A DNA stretch of 64,000 nucleotides from Sipunculus nudus (GCA_026874595.1 CM049320.1:22205714-22269713); one strand, 5' to 3'. Numbered from the stretch's first letter, positions 38,487-52,125 are shown. Translations and numbers: made by a program. Notes: a model not told the origin generated them from the sequence alone.

Positions 38487-39042
38487 GGACCATGTATCCT
38501 TTGAGAGAATGGGGTCACAGAATATTTTAATTGCACTATGGGGACAAGACAAGGAAGCATGGTAAGTTCAGTATCATTTTCTTTTTTTTTTATCAATGAA
38601 GGACACACGATATTAAATAACACTGGATGCCAAGGAATTTATCTAAACGAATACCTTCCTAATCTCATGACTTTAATGTTTGCAGACGACATAGTAATTT
38701 TTTCTGATGCATCTGGAAGACTCTAGAAACAAATTTCTCAATTTGGGAAACTTTGTAAGGAATATTGAATGAAAGTGAATTTAAATAAGACTAAAATTAT
38801 GGTATTTAGACTTGCGGGCACTTTTCGTAAATAAAAAATGGTACCTAGAAGGTACAAATATGGATGAGGTGACTAACTATAAGTACCTGCATGGGCATTG
38901 TTTTTACTAATAGAGCTTCGTGGACAAAACACATAAAATACAAGCAATTCAAGCTAATAAAGTCATATATATTATAAAAAAATCAGTAAAAATGTGAACA
39001 TGTAAGTGTTTAACAATTGCTCTATCTTTTTAATACTATTAG
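38487..39042 (+). pseudogene. LINE reverse transcriptase relic, 5' part
   Basis: Conceptual reading in shifting frames gives NGVTEYFNCTMGTRQGSMVS, then the RT active-site region MFADDIVIFSD (38680-38712), then MKVNLNKTKIMVF, then EGTNMDEVTNYKYL and NRASWTKHIKYKQ. Motif order (GTRQG, FADD, N..KTK.MVF, KYLG) is that of a non-LTR retrotransposon RT and its thumb. Stops and frameshifts follow FADD, so it is dead. It breaks off at 39042 and resumes at 43801. Confidence 0.85.
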
Positions 39043-42000
39043 TACATCAGCCTGAGAGTCACCGGTACCAAACAGGTGACAATTGCTTTCAATGATTTTT
39101 TTCGAAAGCTGTATGTGTGTAGATGATAAAAATGCCTGATAGCAGTATTAAAGTGGTAGCTATCTTTAAAATATCAGCCTGTTTTGAAATGTCCTTGCAC
39201 CGAAATTGCAATTATGCGGTGCATACTGTAAAAAAATAAATATATTTACTATTTAGATATAACGTCATATATATTTCCTGTTTTAAAACAAGTTTGATGT
39301 CAGTTTAAGTAGACATTTATAGCTTTCATCTGGTGTGTATTCATGTATATAGCTATCTAAATTCCAAAGATATGAATACTTTTCCTCACCATGTATCATA
39401 GTAATTTGTATAATTTTAACTAATTTATTAAAAAATGTTGTTAAAGTTTTTATAAGACCAACCGTAACCAGTTTGGTTTTTATCAAGTGATTAATGAAGT
39501 CTGAAGTCTTTTAGCTGAAGAAAAAACATGTCTGGCACCCGAATATATTTTTTTAATAAGGGGTTGGTCACAAAAAGGTGTTATTCCGTTTTTTAAGTTA
39601 GTCGATACATGTCTCATTGCCACCAACTGTCTGCAGAAACAATTAATGCCCGGTTGATGTTTTTTAGTAATTTTGTGTCGCATACCCACGCACTTATCGA
39701 ACCCTGATTGGTTAATCCTCCCAGTTTTTCCAGGGGGCTTCTATCGGGGGCCGATATATAGACTAAAACTCGGAAGTCGCAAGCCCAATGTCACACATGA
39801 CATGTATGCAGTCACGGGTAACCGGCTAGTTGTATAAATATATATTTATATTTTTTTTGCATGTCTCCTGTCGAAAAAAGGGCGACTAGTCATTTTAAGC
39901 AGTATATTTTTATTTGTAAGTTTATGTTATATTGGTGCCTAAGTCACTTGTCATATCGTAACTAGGCCGCCGTATCTGCACTTCTGGCCAAATTCGCTTT
40001 CTTACATGAAATATAAAAGAGCTGAGAGAGGGCTATGTTGTCTGCTGAGGTATTTCCATGCAAATATTTCCTACAAAATTAGCATATAAAATCAAGGCAA
40101 GAGCAGTAAATATACCCATTTTGCTTGGGTTGCACCCTAAATAAATTATCGATATTGCAGTTTGCCTTTGTGTCAGGACTAACTGTGAAGCAGAGCTGTA
40201 AGTTATCCATTCTGAGTTGCCTCTGTTTTATACTGTTAACATTTCTGAAAGGAGAGAGATTTCTAAATAAATACCACTTTCTGTAACGGAAACTAAATCA
40301 TCATTTGAACCGTTAGGTAAACAGAGATTTAACATGAATATATATACCAGTTTGCTCTAATGCCAGTATGTTAAAACAAAGTCTAGTAAATGCTAGTGAT
40401 AAGCCCAAATTAATAAAATCAGCTGTTGAAGTTGAAGACATCTTAATTAATTCGAACCTGCTTTGACTCGGGAGTTCAGGGAATATGTCTCAAACAAAAC
40501 CCTAGAAGTCCAGTGTCAACTTACTTTACCGGATTGAAAGACATACATGGTTCGCCTCGGGCTATGTACTTGCACCATAGAGTGTCATTAAGATCCTTTT
40601 TTTAATATTAAAAATGCAATTTTTCACTAAACGGTCAAAGAAATTTGTGTCCTGTCATTCCCCAGGTTTGACGGAGATCATATTAATCATTGACTGTTGT
40701 ACTAACCGAACAGTTATAATATAAATGGGGTTAATGGTTTTGCCCTTAAGATAATATAATCTCTCGCTAAGTATAGGATATAATTCTAACTACATATTCT
40801 ACATACATATTCTAAAAAAGTTTTATTTTCATATTATTTTTCTTTCATTTTAACATTTCACTAGAAACACACATGATATTAAACATTACAATACATGATC
40901 TGTCATTCTTCTGGTGATTTCTATTTTAATTCCTTGCAAGTGCTAACTTTCTTATGACTTGATTTGGCAAGGTAGCCAGGCTTGAAATACCTATAAGATA
41001 TAATAGACTTATAAAAGCCCCGGTGATAATCCAAAATAAAAATGACGAAACGATTTTCAAATTCCACTTTTTCTGTCAGAAAGCGATTGCATATTTATCT
41101 GATCACTTATAAACTGATATAGCTTATTTTCCCTTTAAACCTAACATTAGACATTACTTAGGTAGTTTTATTCTGGAATATGAAAGTTCAAAATACACAA
41201 GGGCCTAGTTGTGAAATAATCAATGTAACAAACAATTCTTTAAGGATTCTTTATCACACAGCAAACATTCACGCTGAACAGTGATACTTTACATAGGTGA
41301 ACAAATTCTATATCTTAAATATATTATAATATGTTACCTCTCCTGTTGTTTCAAATGTTTAGCTTTACTAAGTGCCCCACTGGTCATAATGCTTAGCTGA
41401 ATCTTTATTGGTCAGTGATCTAATTCTTATTTACTAAGGAAAGTTTAAGAGAACCTGTATACACAATGTCTGAACATCCCAGGTCTAGCGATTACGAGTT
41501 GTGCCTTGATATAAATCACACTGATAATGGCAGTCTGTCATCCACAAAAAGTAACTTAAAAGTCTTACATGATCATTTTTCATTGTTCATAATCGCGAAT
41601 AATGATGGACCAATAGAGAGTGAAACTAAGAAATACAAATTCAGCTCTAGTCAATCATAATCGGTAAGCTACATTTAGATTGAATCTTCTTACCATTAAA
41701 AAAAATGTCATACTTATTTAGTCATCTTTTGATCATCTCCAATAAATAAGCAAGGAGGGAAAGGAGTTATATTTTTTGGCTTGCATAAGTTAGGACAACC
41801 TATAGCTGACAAAAACAAGTGACCCATGGGTCATGACTCTGCCGACTTACATGTTAACAATATGTCCTTGCACAGGCAACTAATTAAGATAATGTAGGTG
41901 GCATCATAGTTCATGCAAATTAGTTCAAGTTCATCAAGAACTATAAGCACACCAAATTGGTGACAATCATGAGCCCCATAGCTTCAATATGGGTAACAGA

Positions 42001-43800
42001 GACCTAGTTTCTGGTTTCCAAGGAGATTTTTCATGGACCTCTCTGGATGTCAAGTAAGAAGATTCTTGGTCCAGCGGTAACGATTTGTGCCCTGTTAACA
42101 GTAGATCGCATCAAAAATAGAGACAAGAATTGTAAAATATCGAAAAAAATACAGGTGGCGCCACCAGTCTGCAGAAACTGATGAAACACTCCATGATCAA
42201 TATCGATGCAAAGAATCATGGTGATCAATGCATTAGTTGTTGAGATACTTGAGCTTTTGTATGAAATTTTCCTTTATTTTCGGGGGTACTTCGGGGCCCC
42301 ATAGCTGGAAGAATATGGGTAAAAGAGACCCAATTTCAGGTTTCCTAGGAGATTTTCATGGACCTCTCAGGATGTCAAGTAAGAAGAATCTAGGTACAGG
42401 GGTTACAATTTGTGCCCTGTTAAAAGATTACCACATCTTAAAAGGTCTCAAAAATATAGAAAAAAAATTGTAAAAAAATAAAAAAAAAATACAGGTGGCG
42501 CCACCAGTCTGCAGAAACTAATGAAACACTCCATGATCAATATCCATGCAAAGAATCATGGTGATCAATGCATTAGTTGTTGAGATACTTGAGCTTTTGT
42601 ATGGAATTTTCCATTATTCTTGGGGGTACTTCGGAGCCTAATAGCTGGGTAAATATGGGTAACAGAGACCTTATTTCAGGTTTCCGCAGCGATTTTTCAT
42701 GGACCTCTCTGGATGTTGAGTAAGACGATTCTAGATCCAGCCGTTACGATTTGTTACCTGTTAACAGATGACCGCATCTTTAAAGGTCTCAAAAATAGAG
42801 ACAAGAATTGTAAAATATCGAAAAAATACAGGTGGCGCCACCAGTCTGCAGAAACTGATGAAACACTCCATGATCAATATCGATGCAAAGAATCATGGTG
42901 ATCAATGCATTAGTTGTTGAGATACTTGAGCTTTTGTATGAAATTTTCCTTTATTTTCGGGGGTACTTCGGGGCCCCATAGCTGGAAGAATATGGGTAAA
43001 AGAGACCCAATTTCAGGTTTCCTAGGAGATTTTTCATGGACCTCTCAGGATGTCAAGTCAGAGAATCTAGGTACAGGGGTTACAATTTGTGCCCTGTTAA
43101 AAGATTACCACATCTTTAAAGGTCTCAAAAATATAGAAAAAAAATTGTAAAAAAATAAAAAAAAATACAGGTGGCGCCACAAGTCTGCAGAAACTAATGA
43201 AACACTCCATGATCAATATTCATGCAAAGAATCATGGTGATCAATGCATTAGTTGTTGAGATACTTGAGCTTTGTATGAAATTTTTCATTATTCTGGGGG
43301 GGGGGGGGGTACTTCGGAGCCTTATAGCTGGGTGAATATAGGTAACAGAGACCTAATTTCAGGTTTCCAAGGAGATTTTTCATGGACCTCTCTGTATGTC
43401 AAGTTAGAAGATTCTAGGTCCAGCGCTTTATCGTTTTTCCTCGGGTTGAGTGTAACTATAAGAATGTATTACTTAAGCAGTATACACCAAGTGGTCATAA
43501 AAAGCATGTCATACTGAAGCGTGTCGTTAAAGCTATCGTTTGAGACAAAATTTGACTTGATACGTTTTGCATGTTAAGATGTTTGGGGCTTATAACCACT
43601 CTGAAGTCGGTGTCCTTTAAAATAAAAAAAATGTATACGTCATCCGACATAAAACATCCATTTATTCACTGAAAGCTACCACTTTCATACTGCTATCAGG
43701 CATTTTATTACCTACACATGTATACCTATCAGGCACACTTGGTGTAAATTTGTCACTAAAATTGTACCGATGATCCAAATTTTGGGGTCTGGCTGAAGTA
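39043..43800. mobile_element. 4.76-kb TIR-bounded element inserted in the LINE relic
   Basis: The left end TACATCAGCCTGAG (39043) and the reverse complement of the right end TACTTCAGCCAGAC (43800) match. An inner block, ATGCCTGATAGCAGTATTAA then AGTGGTAGCT (39131-39160), recurs inverted at 43674-43705. Imperfect inverted repeats of about 130 bp therefore bound the unit. It splits an RT frame, as expected of an insertion. Flanks share TACTAT (39034-39039 and 43799-43804), a possible target duplication, or the target may be just TA. I see no transposase, so it is probably non-autonomous. The right third carries a satellite array. Confidence 0.7.
41944..43430 (+). repeat. ~338-bp satellite, ~4.4 copies in dimeric order
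   Basis: The box CAGGTGGCGCCACCAGTCTG occurs at 42152, 42492, 42829 and 43168 (the fourth with one change), spacing 340, 337 and 339. Copies 1 and 3 share AACTGATGAAAC and ATATCGATGC. Copies 2 and 4 share AACTAATGAAAC and CCATGC/TCATGC. Hence units alternate A-B-A-B in a ~677-bp dimer. Each unit contains the perfect palindrome GGTGGCGCCACC. A partial copy starts at about 41944. Short open frames inside are repeat products. Confidence 0.93.
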
Positions 43801-44395
43801 CTATATGGTTGTGCTAATTCTTTTGTATGGTAGTGAACTGTGGGGTTTTAACAGAGTGGAGATAATTGGGGGAGTTCAATATAAATTTTGTTTGTTCTAA
43901 AAGTAAATAGTAATACACCAACTGCTGCAGCTTTAGAAGAACGTTGGCGTCTAATTATATTTAATATTTATTTATTTTTTTACGGTATTTTCACTAACGA
44001 TTGATATATACCGTCGTAATTTAACTCACATTCTCAATGACATTAATCATATTGTTGTGTTGTAAATTAGTAAAGATGATGTCTTAGTCCACATTAACTA
44101 ATACAATTGAATATGATTATATATAAATGGTTATTTCTTATTCATACATACTAAGTGTAGGTATGCAAACTAAAAGTGAGGTCTATGTTTAATTGAAGCT
44201 TCTATTTTTATTTATTCCTTTATTCTCTTACATTTTCGTTGTACTTTAAGACTCAGTGTTATTTTTATTTTAATTGATATGTTTATAGTGGTGATCTTTC
44301 CATTTCACTTATTATTTAAGACTTGTGAATTGTATTGTATTGCATGAACTTTGGGCCTGTGGCCCCTTTCCAGAGTAAACTTTCTTTCTATCATT
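43801..44395 (+). pseudogene. LINE reverse transcriptase relic, 3' part and tail
   Basis: It resumes the LINE domain at MVVLILLYGSELWGF (about 43807-43850), followed by a decayed QYKFCLF and NTPTAAALEER stretch, which is the usual order after the RT thumb in such elements. About 400 bp on, GGGCCTGTGGCCCCTTTCCA then GAGTAAACTTTCTTTCTATC (44353-44393) looks like a LINE 3' end. Confidence 0.75.
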
Positions 44396-44729
44396 TTTGG
44401 ATGCAATACGTGTTGTACTTAAAAGGTCGACCATTTTTCAGTGAGAACAAAAGTAATAGCTTGTCTATGCTTTCTTCAGCAATACACCTTTGATGCCCTG
44501 TCTAGCTCTAAATATCGGTCCAATTATTATATTAACCAGTGTTGTTAATTTGGCAGAAACTCAAGAAATTTTCCAAAGCTGAAGGCTTAAATGCCAAGTT
44601 ATAATCTATCCGCAGTTGTGTGCGCATGCGTTTTTCGTATAATTATTAGAAACGCCCAGCTCCGCATAACACTTTAAAGTTCTGCAAGCCTGTCTACACC
44701 CAACATTTTAGGGAAGTTCCGCGGTAGAC
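44396..44729. other. upstream region of gene 2
   Basis: It presumably holds the promoter and 5' UTR. The only weak candidate is TATAATTATT near 44638, 90 bases before the start codon. No definite core element could be assigned. Confidence 0.4.
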
Positions 44730-44790
44730 ATGGCCGTATTTAGCTCTGTATCAGTCCTTGTATGTGCTGCAACGATTGTATCACTGTCGT
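44730..44790 (+). CDS. secreted Cys-rich protein, exon 1 (signal peptide)
   Basis: ATG in good context (GACATGG) encodes MAVFSSVSVLVCAATIVSLS, a typical signal-peptide core, and ends with one base of the next codon before gtaagt. It joins 52784 in frame. The gene's exons are 44730-44790, 52784-52961, 60138-60382 and 62298-62483, then alternative 3' exons. The mature protein has 11 cysteines by exon 4, including three C-x7-C pairs (residues 29/37, 93/101, 169/177), and five N-glycosylation sequons (N104, N109, N131, N143, N210). I recognise no family. It is a secreted or surface glycoprotein by inference only. Confidence 0.75.
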
Positions 44791-46284
44791 GTAAGTACTG
44801 TTTCTTTTGCTTTTGCAATTTGTTTTATCTTGTTTTACTATTTATTGAATATTGTTATTTATGCGCATGCACAAGAAAAAGTTTGGTTTTATGCTCAAAC
44901 GATTTATGATGACCTATAACGTTCACATTTTGTCCATCGTTCTGCCGTCCGTCTGTCCGTCCAGTCTTCTATTAACAGAGCACAAATCGTAACCATTTCA
45001 CCTAGAAACTTCTTACTTAAAATCCAAGTTGCTTCTTGGAAAATTACATTTCATACCACATTGTAAATCACTATGAATATATTCTGAGAGTTTTCTTTGC
45101 ACACGTTTTTGAGTGTTTTACCACTTATCTATCCTACGTCTTTCTTTATAAAAACGGAATTTAACATTTCGTTTTAACCAAAATTTACAATTTCAATTTT
45201 AATGTAGATAACAACACGATATAGGAGAAAAACACGTTTGAGATACAGTTGTCTAGTTTAGCATTTGCCGGCTTAAATATAGCTTACCGTTAGTGGGTAG
45301 TTTAAATAACGTACTGTTTAAAACATTTAAAACTTTGTTCATGTTAAAATATCATATGAAAATGAACGAACATTTCAAACATATGTACACCGTCAAAATG
45401 AACAATGTACCATGTTTAAATGATTATCCTTTATGGGTCTAATATGAATTTAAAACACCTTTGGATTGAATTTAAATATATAGCTTTCTCTCAGCGATGT
45501 AACCTTAACCTAAGGCATTTTGTCAACCTTTATTTTCAAAAATACATGTATCAGAATATCACATTACAATGAATGAAAATGTAATCTATATACATGTACA
45601 AAATACAAGTAACACCGCAGCATGTTTATCAGATTGAGGTGAATTAAATGCCCCTTTTGAATTTAATAAAATTTAGTGAAGGTAACACATGAAGCTTTCA
45701 AACTGTCTAAAATGACATTCCCTATTTTAATGTTCACCGTTGGTAATCTGTTATCTGCAAACGGAGGTAGGTTGTTCTCTCTTGAACAGTATATTGAATT
45801 AAATTTGAATTTATAAAGAGCCAAAATGAAACGAGAAAATGTGTATAATACTCTGTTTCGCTGCATATTATAAATACAATAATTATATGTAGACACTATG
45901 AAATAATATATTGCAAGATATAAAAGAAGCATTTAAAAATATGCATTATTAGTCATTATTAAAACAGTTGGTATGCTCTTTTAAAAAGATGTGTTTAAAC
46001 AAGGTCGTAACACATATCTTGTATAGCCAAAACAACGAATTCCAAATATTACTTATATGGATAAAATGTGGTTTTCTGATCGGAGAAAATTTTTTATTTT
46101 AGAAATGTACAAATGCAGATCTACAAGTGCACATTTACTATTATAACTGAGCGAATAGGGATTAATTTCACGTTAAAATATACTCTACGCGGCAGACAGT
46201 ATAGGTGCGTTTAGTTTATTATTCCGCCAGCGTCGATGGCGCTCGATATGAGAAGGTCGGAACTACTTGTCTTGAAGGGGCTCA

Positions 46285-46795
46285 ATCACCTATAAAAGCA
46301 TGTTGAGTTAACACAAAAAAAAACAGCTTCTTCACTTTGAAATAAATCTGTACCTGCCAAACTTTTGCCTTGAAACTGTTTGCGTACTCCTGTAAACGAG
46401 TGTTAAAAACAGTGGACTGGGCGCGATCGCAGGTGTTAACATAAAGACAGTGCCTGGGGCTGTGTGCAGCGCAGAGCTTCAACACGTGCCAATCAGGAAA
46501 TGCAATGACTGACTTGGCCCCAGAAATGTAATACTTGTTCCCGCTGGCTGAAATAGCGCATGTTGCCCCTTATAATCAGACAGCTGGTCACGCGCCCATG
46601 TTCTGGTAAACAGACACACATGGACTGTGTTAACCAACACGTACAGCCATACCAAGGTTTTAAACAACCGTATGTGAGGAACTGAGACTGTGTGCTGGGA
46701 TGGTTTTGCTGGTAAACTCTTGGCATTAAGCAAAGCAGAACTGATAGTGAAAGAAAAGCTATAATATTGCTCCTGATTATGTCCCTTTAACTGTC
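46285..46795 (+). mobile_element. repeat B, longer copy
   Basis: It shares GTTGAGTTAACAC, TGTGCTGGGATGGTTTTGCT and the end ATTATGTCCCTTTAA with 15570-15725. The end reads TTAAAGGGACATAATCAGG on the other strand, like the terminus of a TTAA-specific DNA transposon. The left end is not identified. Confidence 0.5.
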
Positions 46796-47816
46796 AAACT
46801 TTAAATTCAAAATGGGTTACAGGTCAAGGAAACATCTTCTTTTTATAATTCACCAGCTTATGTTTACAAATTATTACTTATTCCGTGAAGCCCTAACCAC
46901 AAAACACCCAAGTTTATGTAATGTGCTTTGAAACAATTCTTGTCCAATAAATTTGCATGGACAGCATTACCCTCTTCATTGCATTTACACCTACGCCACT
47001 GGTGTATATAGAAGCCCTGGTGCATTGTGGATGACATATTTGGATCCCACAAACCCTAACCCATTCTCAACACAGATGGCCTATCCTTGAATATCAAGGA
47101 TAAATCTCCTGCAAGCGGTCGTGCGCTCAACACGCTTTTACGCCGAAATCGATCTGTTGCGTAAGGGGAATTGTAAAGTACAATAATTCAGTCAACTAGA
47201 AATACACGTGCTTCGCACGGTTTGCGGCAAGCAGATATTTCTGATGTCAAATAATCTTTCATAGTTGAATGTCTTGTTTGTACAATATTACCGTCATAAG
47301 ATCTCTTTAAAGACGTCATTTGGTGTAAGTATTCTGTCGTTGATTTGTCCTTGTGTTTGAGTCTGGATGACTTAGACGAATGATGGAATGTCATATTGAT
47401 ATCGAAGATCTCGGCAATCCGTACGGTGTCATGTATATATAAACATGAAGATCCATTATATGTATTATGTTATGGATAAAAAGCTCACTGAAGCCCAGAG
47501 ACTGGCCGGATAATTTTTCGGAGAAGTTTATATGATAAATGAAACCATTTTCATATGAAAATATTTTATGTTGAACATCGCTATTTAAAGTTGCCCTCTG
47601 AGCCCGTCAATCCGCCACTAAAGGAACCTGTTATCTTGCATGATATAGTACAGTAGCGCTGAGACGTGTCCTCGATAATTGCATTCCCTATTACGCACAA
47701 TTACTGAGCACTCACATGGTCGGGCGATCCCGCTGCGCAGAAGTTCGCGGAAGCATTATAGTATGAAACATATTTAATGGCTGTATTTTTTTTTTAATAT
47801 CACACATCCCCAAAGT

Positions 47817-48054
47817 ACGTTGGCTGATTTAGGACAAAGAGATAAAAATATTTATCTCGAGATCTCTTGATAATATCTCGAGATCTCGACATAACATCTC
47901 GAGATCTCGACATAAAGTTTCACAAAAAAAGTTTTGCTGCAGAAAAAAAAAATGTTTATCTCAAGATCCGGAGATGTTAAGTCGAGATCTCGAGATATTA
48001 TCTCGAGATGTCGAGATAAATATTTTTTTTCTGTGTCCTAAATCAGCCACCGTA
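47817..48054. mobile_element. palindromic MITE with CTCGAGATCTCGA core repeats
   Basis: Left end TACGTTGGCTGATTTAGGAC and right end GTCCTAAATCAGCCACCGTA are inverted repeats extending about 45 bp (..ATATTTATCTCGAGATCTC). Inside, ATCTCGAGATCTCGACATAA-type phrases repeat. The ends suggest a TA target. No coding capacity. Confidence 0.85.
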
Positions 48055-49910
48055 CCAAAGACCATTCTTGAGCCAATGTTTTCCAGTGAGACATTCAATG
48101 CATTCACTACAGCAGCGTAGTCTGGGTGGGGGGGGGGGGGGGACATCCCCCTACCCCCGGTTTTATCGCCGTTCTCTCGGAATTTCACTTTGTCTAATTA
48201 TGATTAAATTTTCTAAACACAATCACAGGTATTCGCATATTCCCTTTTACCACAGTATAATGCAAAGTTCAGCATTAGACTTCAACATTCCATATATCTT
48301 AACCCGAACATTGCATTTAAGAAATAATATTTTACAAATTATTAACATGGATACACCTTATCGCCATTCACATTGCATGTTGAAAAAAACTGAAATTTTA
48401 TTTCAAACGTTTGAAGAAATATATATGAAATATTGATCCCATCTAACGTTTGACTACATTATGCAGTTTCTAAGGAACAGCAAATCCTCATATGTTTTTG
48501 TGAAAATTCCATCTTATGTCCATCTTGGTTTATTCAAATATTTTCCCGTATGGAAGGGGTTACCCCCTCTCATACCCTCCCTCGTGTACTAGTAATTAAC
48601 ATTGTTCATAATAGAAATTAATATATAATGCAATACCATTCGTGTAATTATAATTCTTTCAAAGACCCCCTTTTGAGCATTCTCCTCATGAGATCTCCTT
48701 GTGCAAAATAGACCCTGTCCCCGCGCGGAGGTTATCTTTTGAGAAGGGACCACCAAGGGGGATTATTTCGGGCCGGTGACCGCAAATGTACGAAAACTCC
48801 GGAAAGGGCCCCCGGAGTAAAACTCTGTCCCGCCATTGTGTTACCGGGCCCAAAGACACAAAGAAAAGAGGCGCCGGCGGGGGATCAAATATTAAAATTA
48901 TTATTTATGCACGTAATACGCAAATATTGTAAATAAAAATGGGTGGAATCTGTTCAGACAAACCCGGAGCATATGTATGTCGAAAATTAGGGCAATCCGT
49001 ACGGTGGTATCGGAGGAGATTACGAAAATTTACAAAATTACAAAAATCGCCTTACGCTAAAAATATATAGATGGAGCAAAAATATAGAGCATGCATTGAC
49101 AATATTAATTCCAAATATAACGATTTAAAAGAATATTATTGTCTTTTTTGTTTGAAATTTCGTTATACCCGAGTATCTAAATTGCGCCGCGATATCGGCG
49201 ACGTGGCGGTGTTTATAAACAAATACCGAGTGCCACACGGTTAAAACACGTGTTTGGTAAATGGGTGTGGTTCTCTGGTGACGTCCTGGTTCCACTCGGA
49301 ACACCCCGCTTCATCTTCAGGAGGTCTCCGGAGAATACGAATTCGGCCTAGGAGTTCAGAGTAGTTCAGGTCCATGTGGTCCGTCATGTTTGTATACAGT
49401 GGGTGCCAGGTAGCCGCTGAAGTAGCGTACCGGTTGACCTAGCAATAGCAGGGCCCTATCGTTGTCTCAATAGATCTTGATCCTGTGCGGAGATTGACTC
49501 TAATCAGCAGATTCTACCTCTTTTGAGTCCGATTCTGCGCAGTGTAATCACTTGCATCTCGTTATTGGCCAACTGACCCAGGTGATGTGCTGGATGATGT
49601 TGAATTACTAACGTATGTGAGGGCAAGACCAGAGACGTCATTAATGGGGTGGGGTGCGGCATATATCCCCCCACTTTTTGGCAAGGGACGATGGTCAATG
49701 TAATCATCCCCACTATATTCAGAGAATAATATTTACATATTGTAAATTAAATATATTAATAAATATAATTATAGACTTTTGTTCCCCTTTTATGAGTTAA
49801 CAGTGAAATGTTATATCTAAACTTAGTTTATAATTAACTGATAAAGTTATATGATACCTTATTTGAAAACATAATATCATATTTTCTAAAATCTTATAAT
49901 TAATTATAAT

Positions 49911-52023
49911 ACTAGCTGCACCCATGGAAATTCCACGGCTGCATCTGATGCATATTTTTGTAATGAGCTGATATGAACTAAAAGACGCCTATTTTAATCC
50001 TAAGGTTGTTGCCTGAACTTTTTTCATGTTTTTTCCTTATATGATATAAAGATTACTTCTCCTAGAATTCTCACCCTCCCCCAAAAAATCAACAAAGAAA
50101 GAAAAATCATTCTATTCCAAAATACACAGATATATATCGTAGATATAACGGTTGTATTAAGAAGCATTCTACCGTGAAATTATATGAAAGATGCTTTGTA
50201 TTAGTTGAAGCACAGGCGACATCGTGAAAAACGATGTTTATCAGTGTAGTCGGTTGAGGGTATAGTCTAAGGCATTTTTAACAGACACATGCGTTATTTG
50301 AATACACCTGCATATGTCGTTTAAGCTTCTTGTACGCAATATGTATAACTGCCAATGTAAAAAGATAGGCCCAGAAATATATATTCCAACAGTATTAAAT
50401 TGTTAGTTTAAGTACTGTAAATTGTCAGGGAAAAAGCAGATCTGATGCAAAATCGACAACTCTCTCAGATAAAAAGAAAGCAGGTTGATATATTTCGATG
50501 AAAGCATTTACAGAGAAACCACTATAGCCCTGGTTTGGCACTGTCTTTCAGCAAATGTACCATTGTAATATACAGATTGTGCTGAACATTTTTAGAGGGG
50601 TAGAGTAAACTGCATACGTTACCATAATCACAATTCCACAAAGGAATAATTATAATTGGCTATTCCTTTGCACCCAAGTAGAAGCCGCCCATCCGTATGC
50701 AGTTGTTCTGCCACCCGCCCGGTGAACCCGTGTTTCTGAACCATAACATTGTTTTACATTAAACGTACACATATGAACGAATGACTGGTTAGTAGATTAT
50801 GGCGGGGGTTTCAAATTTCCAAAGAGATTGAGGACCCTTAGAGGTGTCTGCAATCCCCCCTCCCCCGGGCTTCTTTTGGAAATATTTTTTTTCGAAAAAA
50901 CCCATAAATCGGGCGAACTATTAAAACCATGGTTATAATGGAAAGATACTTCTGAAAAAGCGTGACAGGCGAAAAATGTTTTGCTTAACATTTGAAGAGG
51001 GTTAGGGTGAAGACATTTCAATAGTCCATTTCATTTTGTAGGTAATAAGAATCACCACAATATATATTTTCTTATAAACCATTATGAAAAAGGACCATTG
51101 CTTTGTCCCCGTGTGGAAGCCATCCATTCGTATTTATTTGTTCTGCCATTAGCAAGGTGAACTCGTGTTACTGAAGCTTGATAGGGTTCACACATGAAAC
51201 GCACGCATGTGAACACATGACTAATATTAAAGGAGATTCTGGTGGAGGTCTGTACGCCCTGACTAAATATTCTAGTTTGTTATCAATTTAAAGATGTACT
51301 GGTGATATTTTTTCATGTGTCACCGTCCCTACAGACAACGGATCTTTCCAAATATATGTGAACCCCCCTCCCCCCTCCCCCCACCCAACCCGAATGATAA
51401 TTAAGTTGTGGGGCTTCTTTAAAAAAATCATTAAACAATGACTTGGCCGAACTTCTGAAATCATGGTTATCTTGGAAAGATATTTTGAATGTATAAAATC
51501 AACATGTCTGTAACCCATAATGTCAAACGGTGGTCACATCACTGGACTCAGTGCCGACCAAACTGAATAGCCCTCGCATTGAAAGCAGAGTCACGTGGTC
51601 TTTGGATTAAAAACCTATACTTCTTTTAAAGAGAGAAAATTCCTTTAAAGGGGTTACAATGGATATGTTGGGTCAATGGGGATTAAAGTGGACCTGCGTG
51701 ACCGCGTATTGCACGGAAATGTTTGGCAGTACATGCGCTCTGGCCATGGTCTTAACAGGCCAGTGAAAATCCCCGAGACACCTCCTGAAAAAGTGTCACA
51801 GGCGTGAAGGACTTTGCAGCACATTAGAAATAGGGACACCTAATGGGGAATTATTAAAATTATTAATTATTCAGCTTAAGGGGGCTAAATCTCGCAAAAT
51901 AAAACAAACTTGTCCTAGAAGAGCACACCACCGATACGTCTGCCGTATTTTGAGTGTCAAATTGAAAAGGAAGCAGATAAACCGTGGTCTAGGAAAAACC
52001 CAACTCCGTATTAATTATATAGA
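49911..52023 (+). mobile_element. interspersed repeat A, copy 2
   Basis: Same order of blocks as 9588-12042, from ACTAGCTGCACCCATGG to TTAATTATATAGAT, with several internal deletions (for example after 50127 and around 50930) that make it about 0.34 kb shorter. Substitutions are scattered, so the copies are old. Both copies lie in introns in the sense direction. Confidence 0.8.
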
Positions 52024-52125
52024 TATTTGAAATATGATTAATTATACATATTTGATATGTTTTATATAGACGCTAAAATGCGTAAATATACATACGGTTA
52101 TGTGTGTGTTTATGCCTGCAAGTCA

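Noticed and set aside
41466-41660. 64-residue frame in the TIR element as a transposase remnant
   Set aside because: No DDE-type motif or zinc-finger pattern is visible and the length is at chance level.
49241-49387. 48-residue minus-strand open frame starting MTDHMDLNYSELLG
   Set aside because: Plausible start and non-repetitive composition, but no family match, partner exon or regulatory context; kept only as a curiosity.
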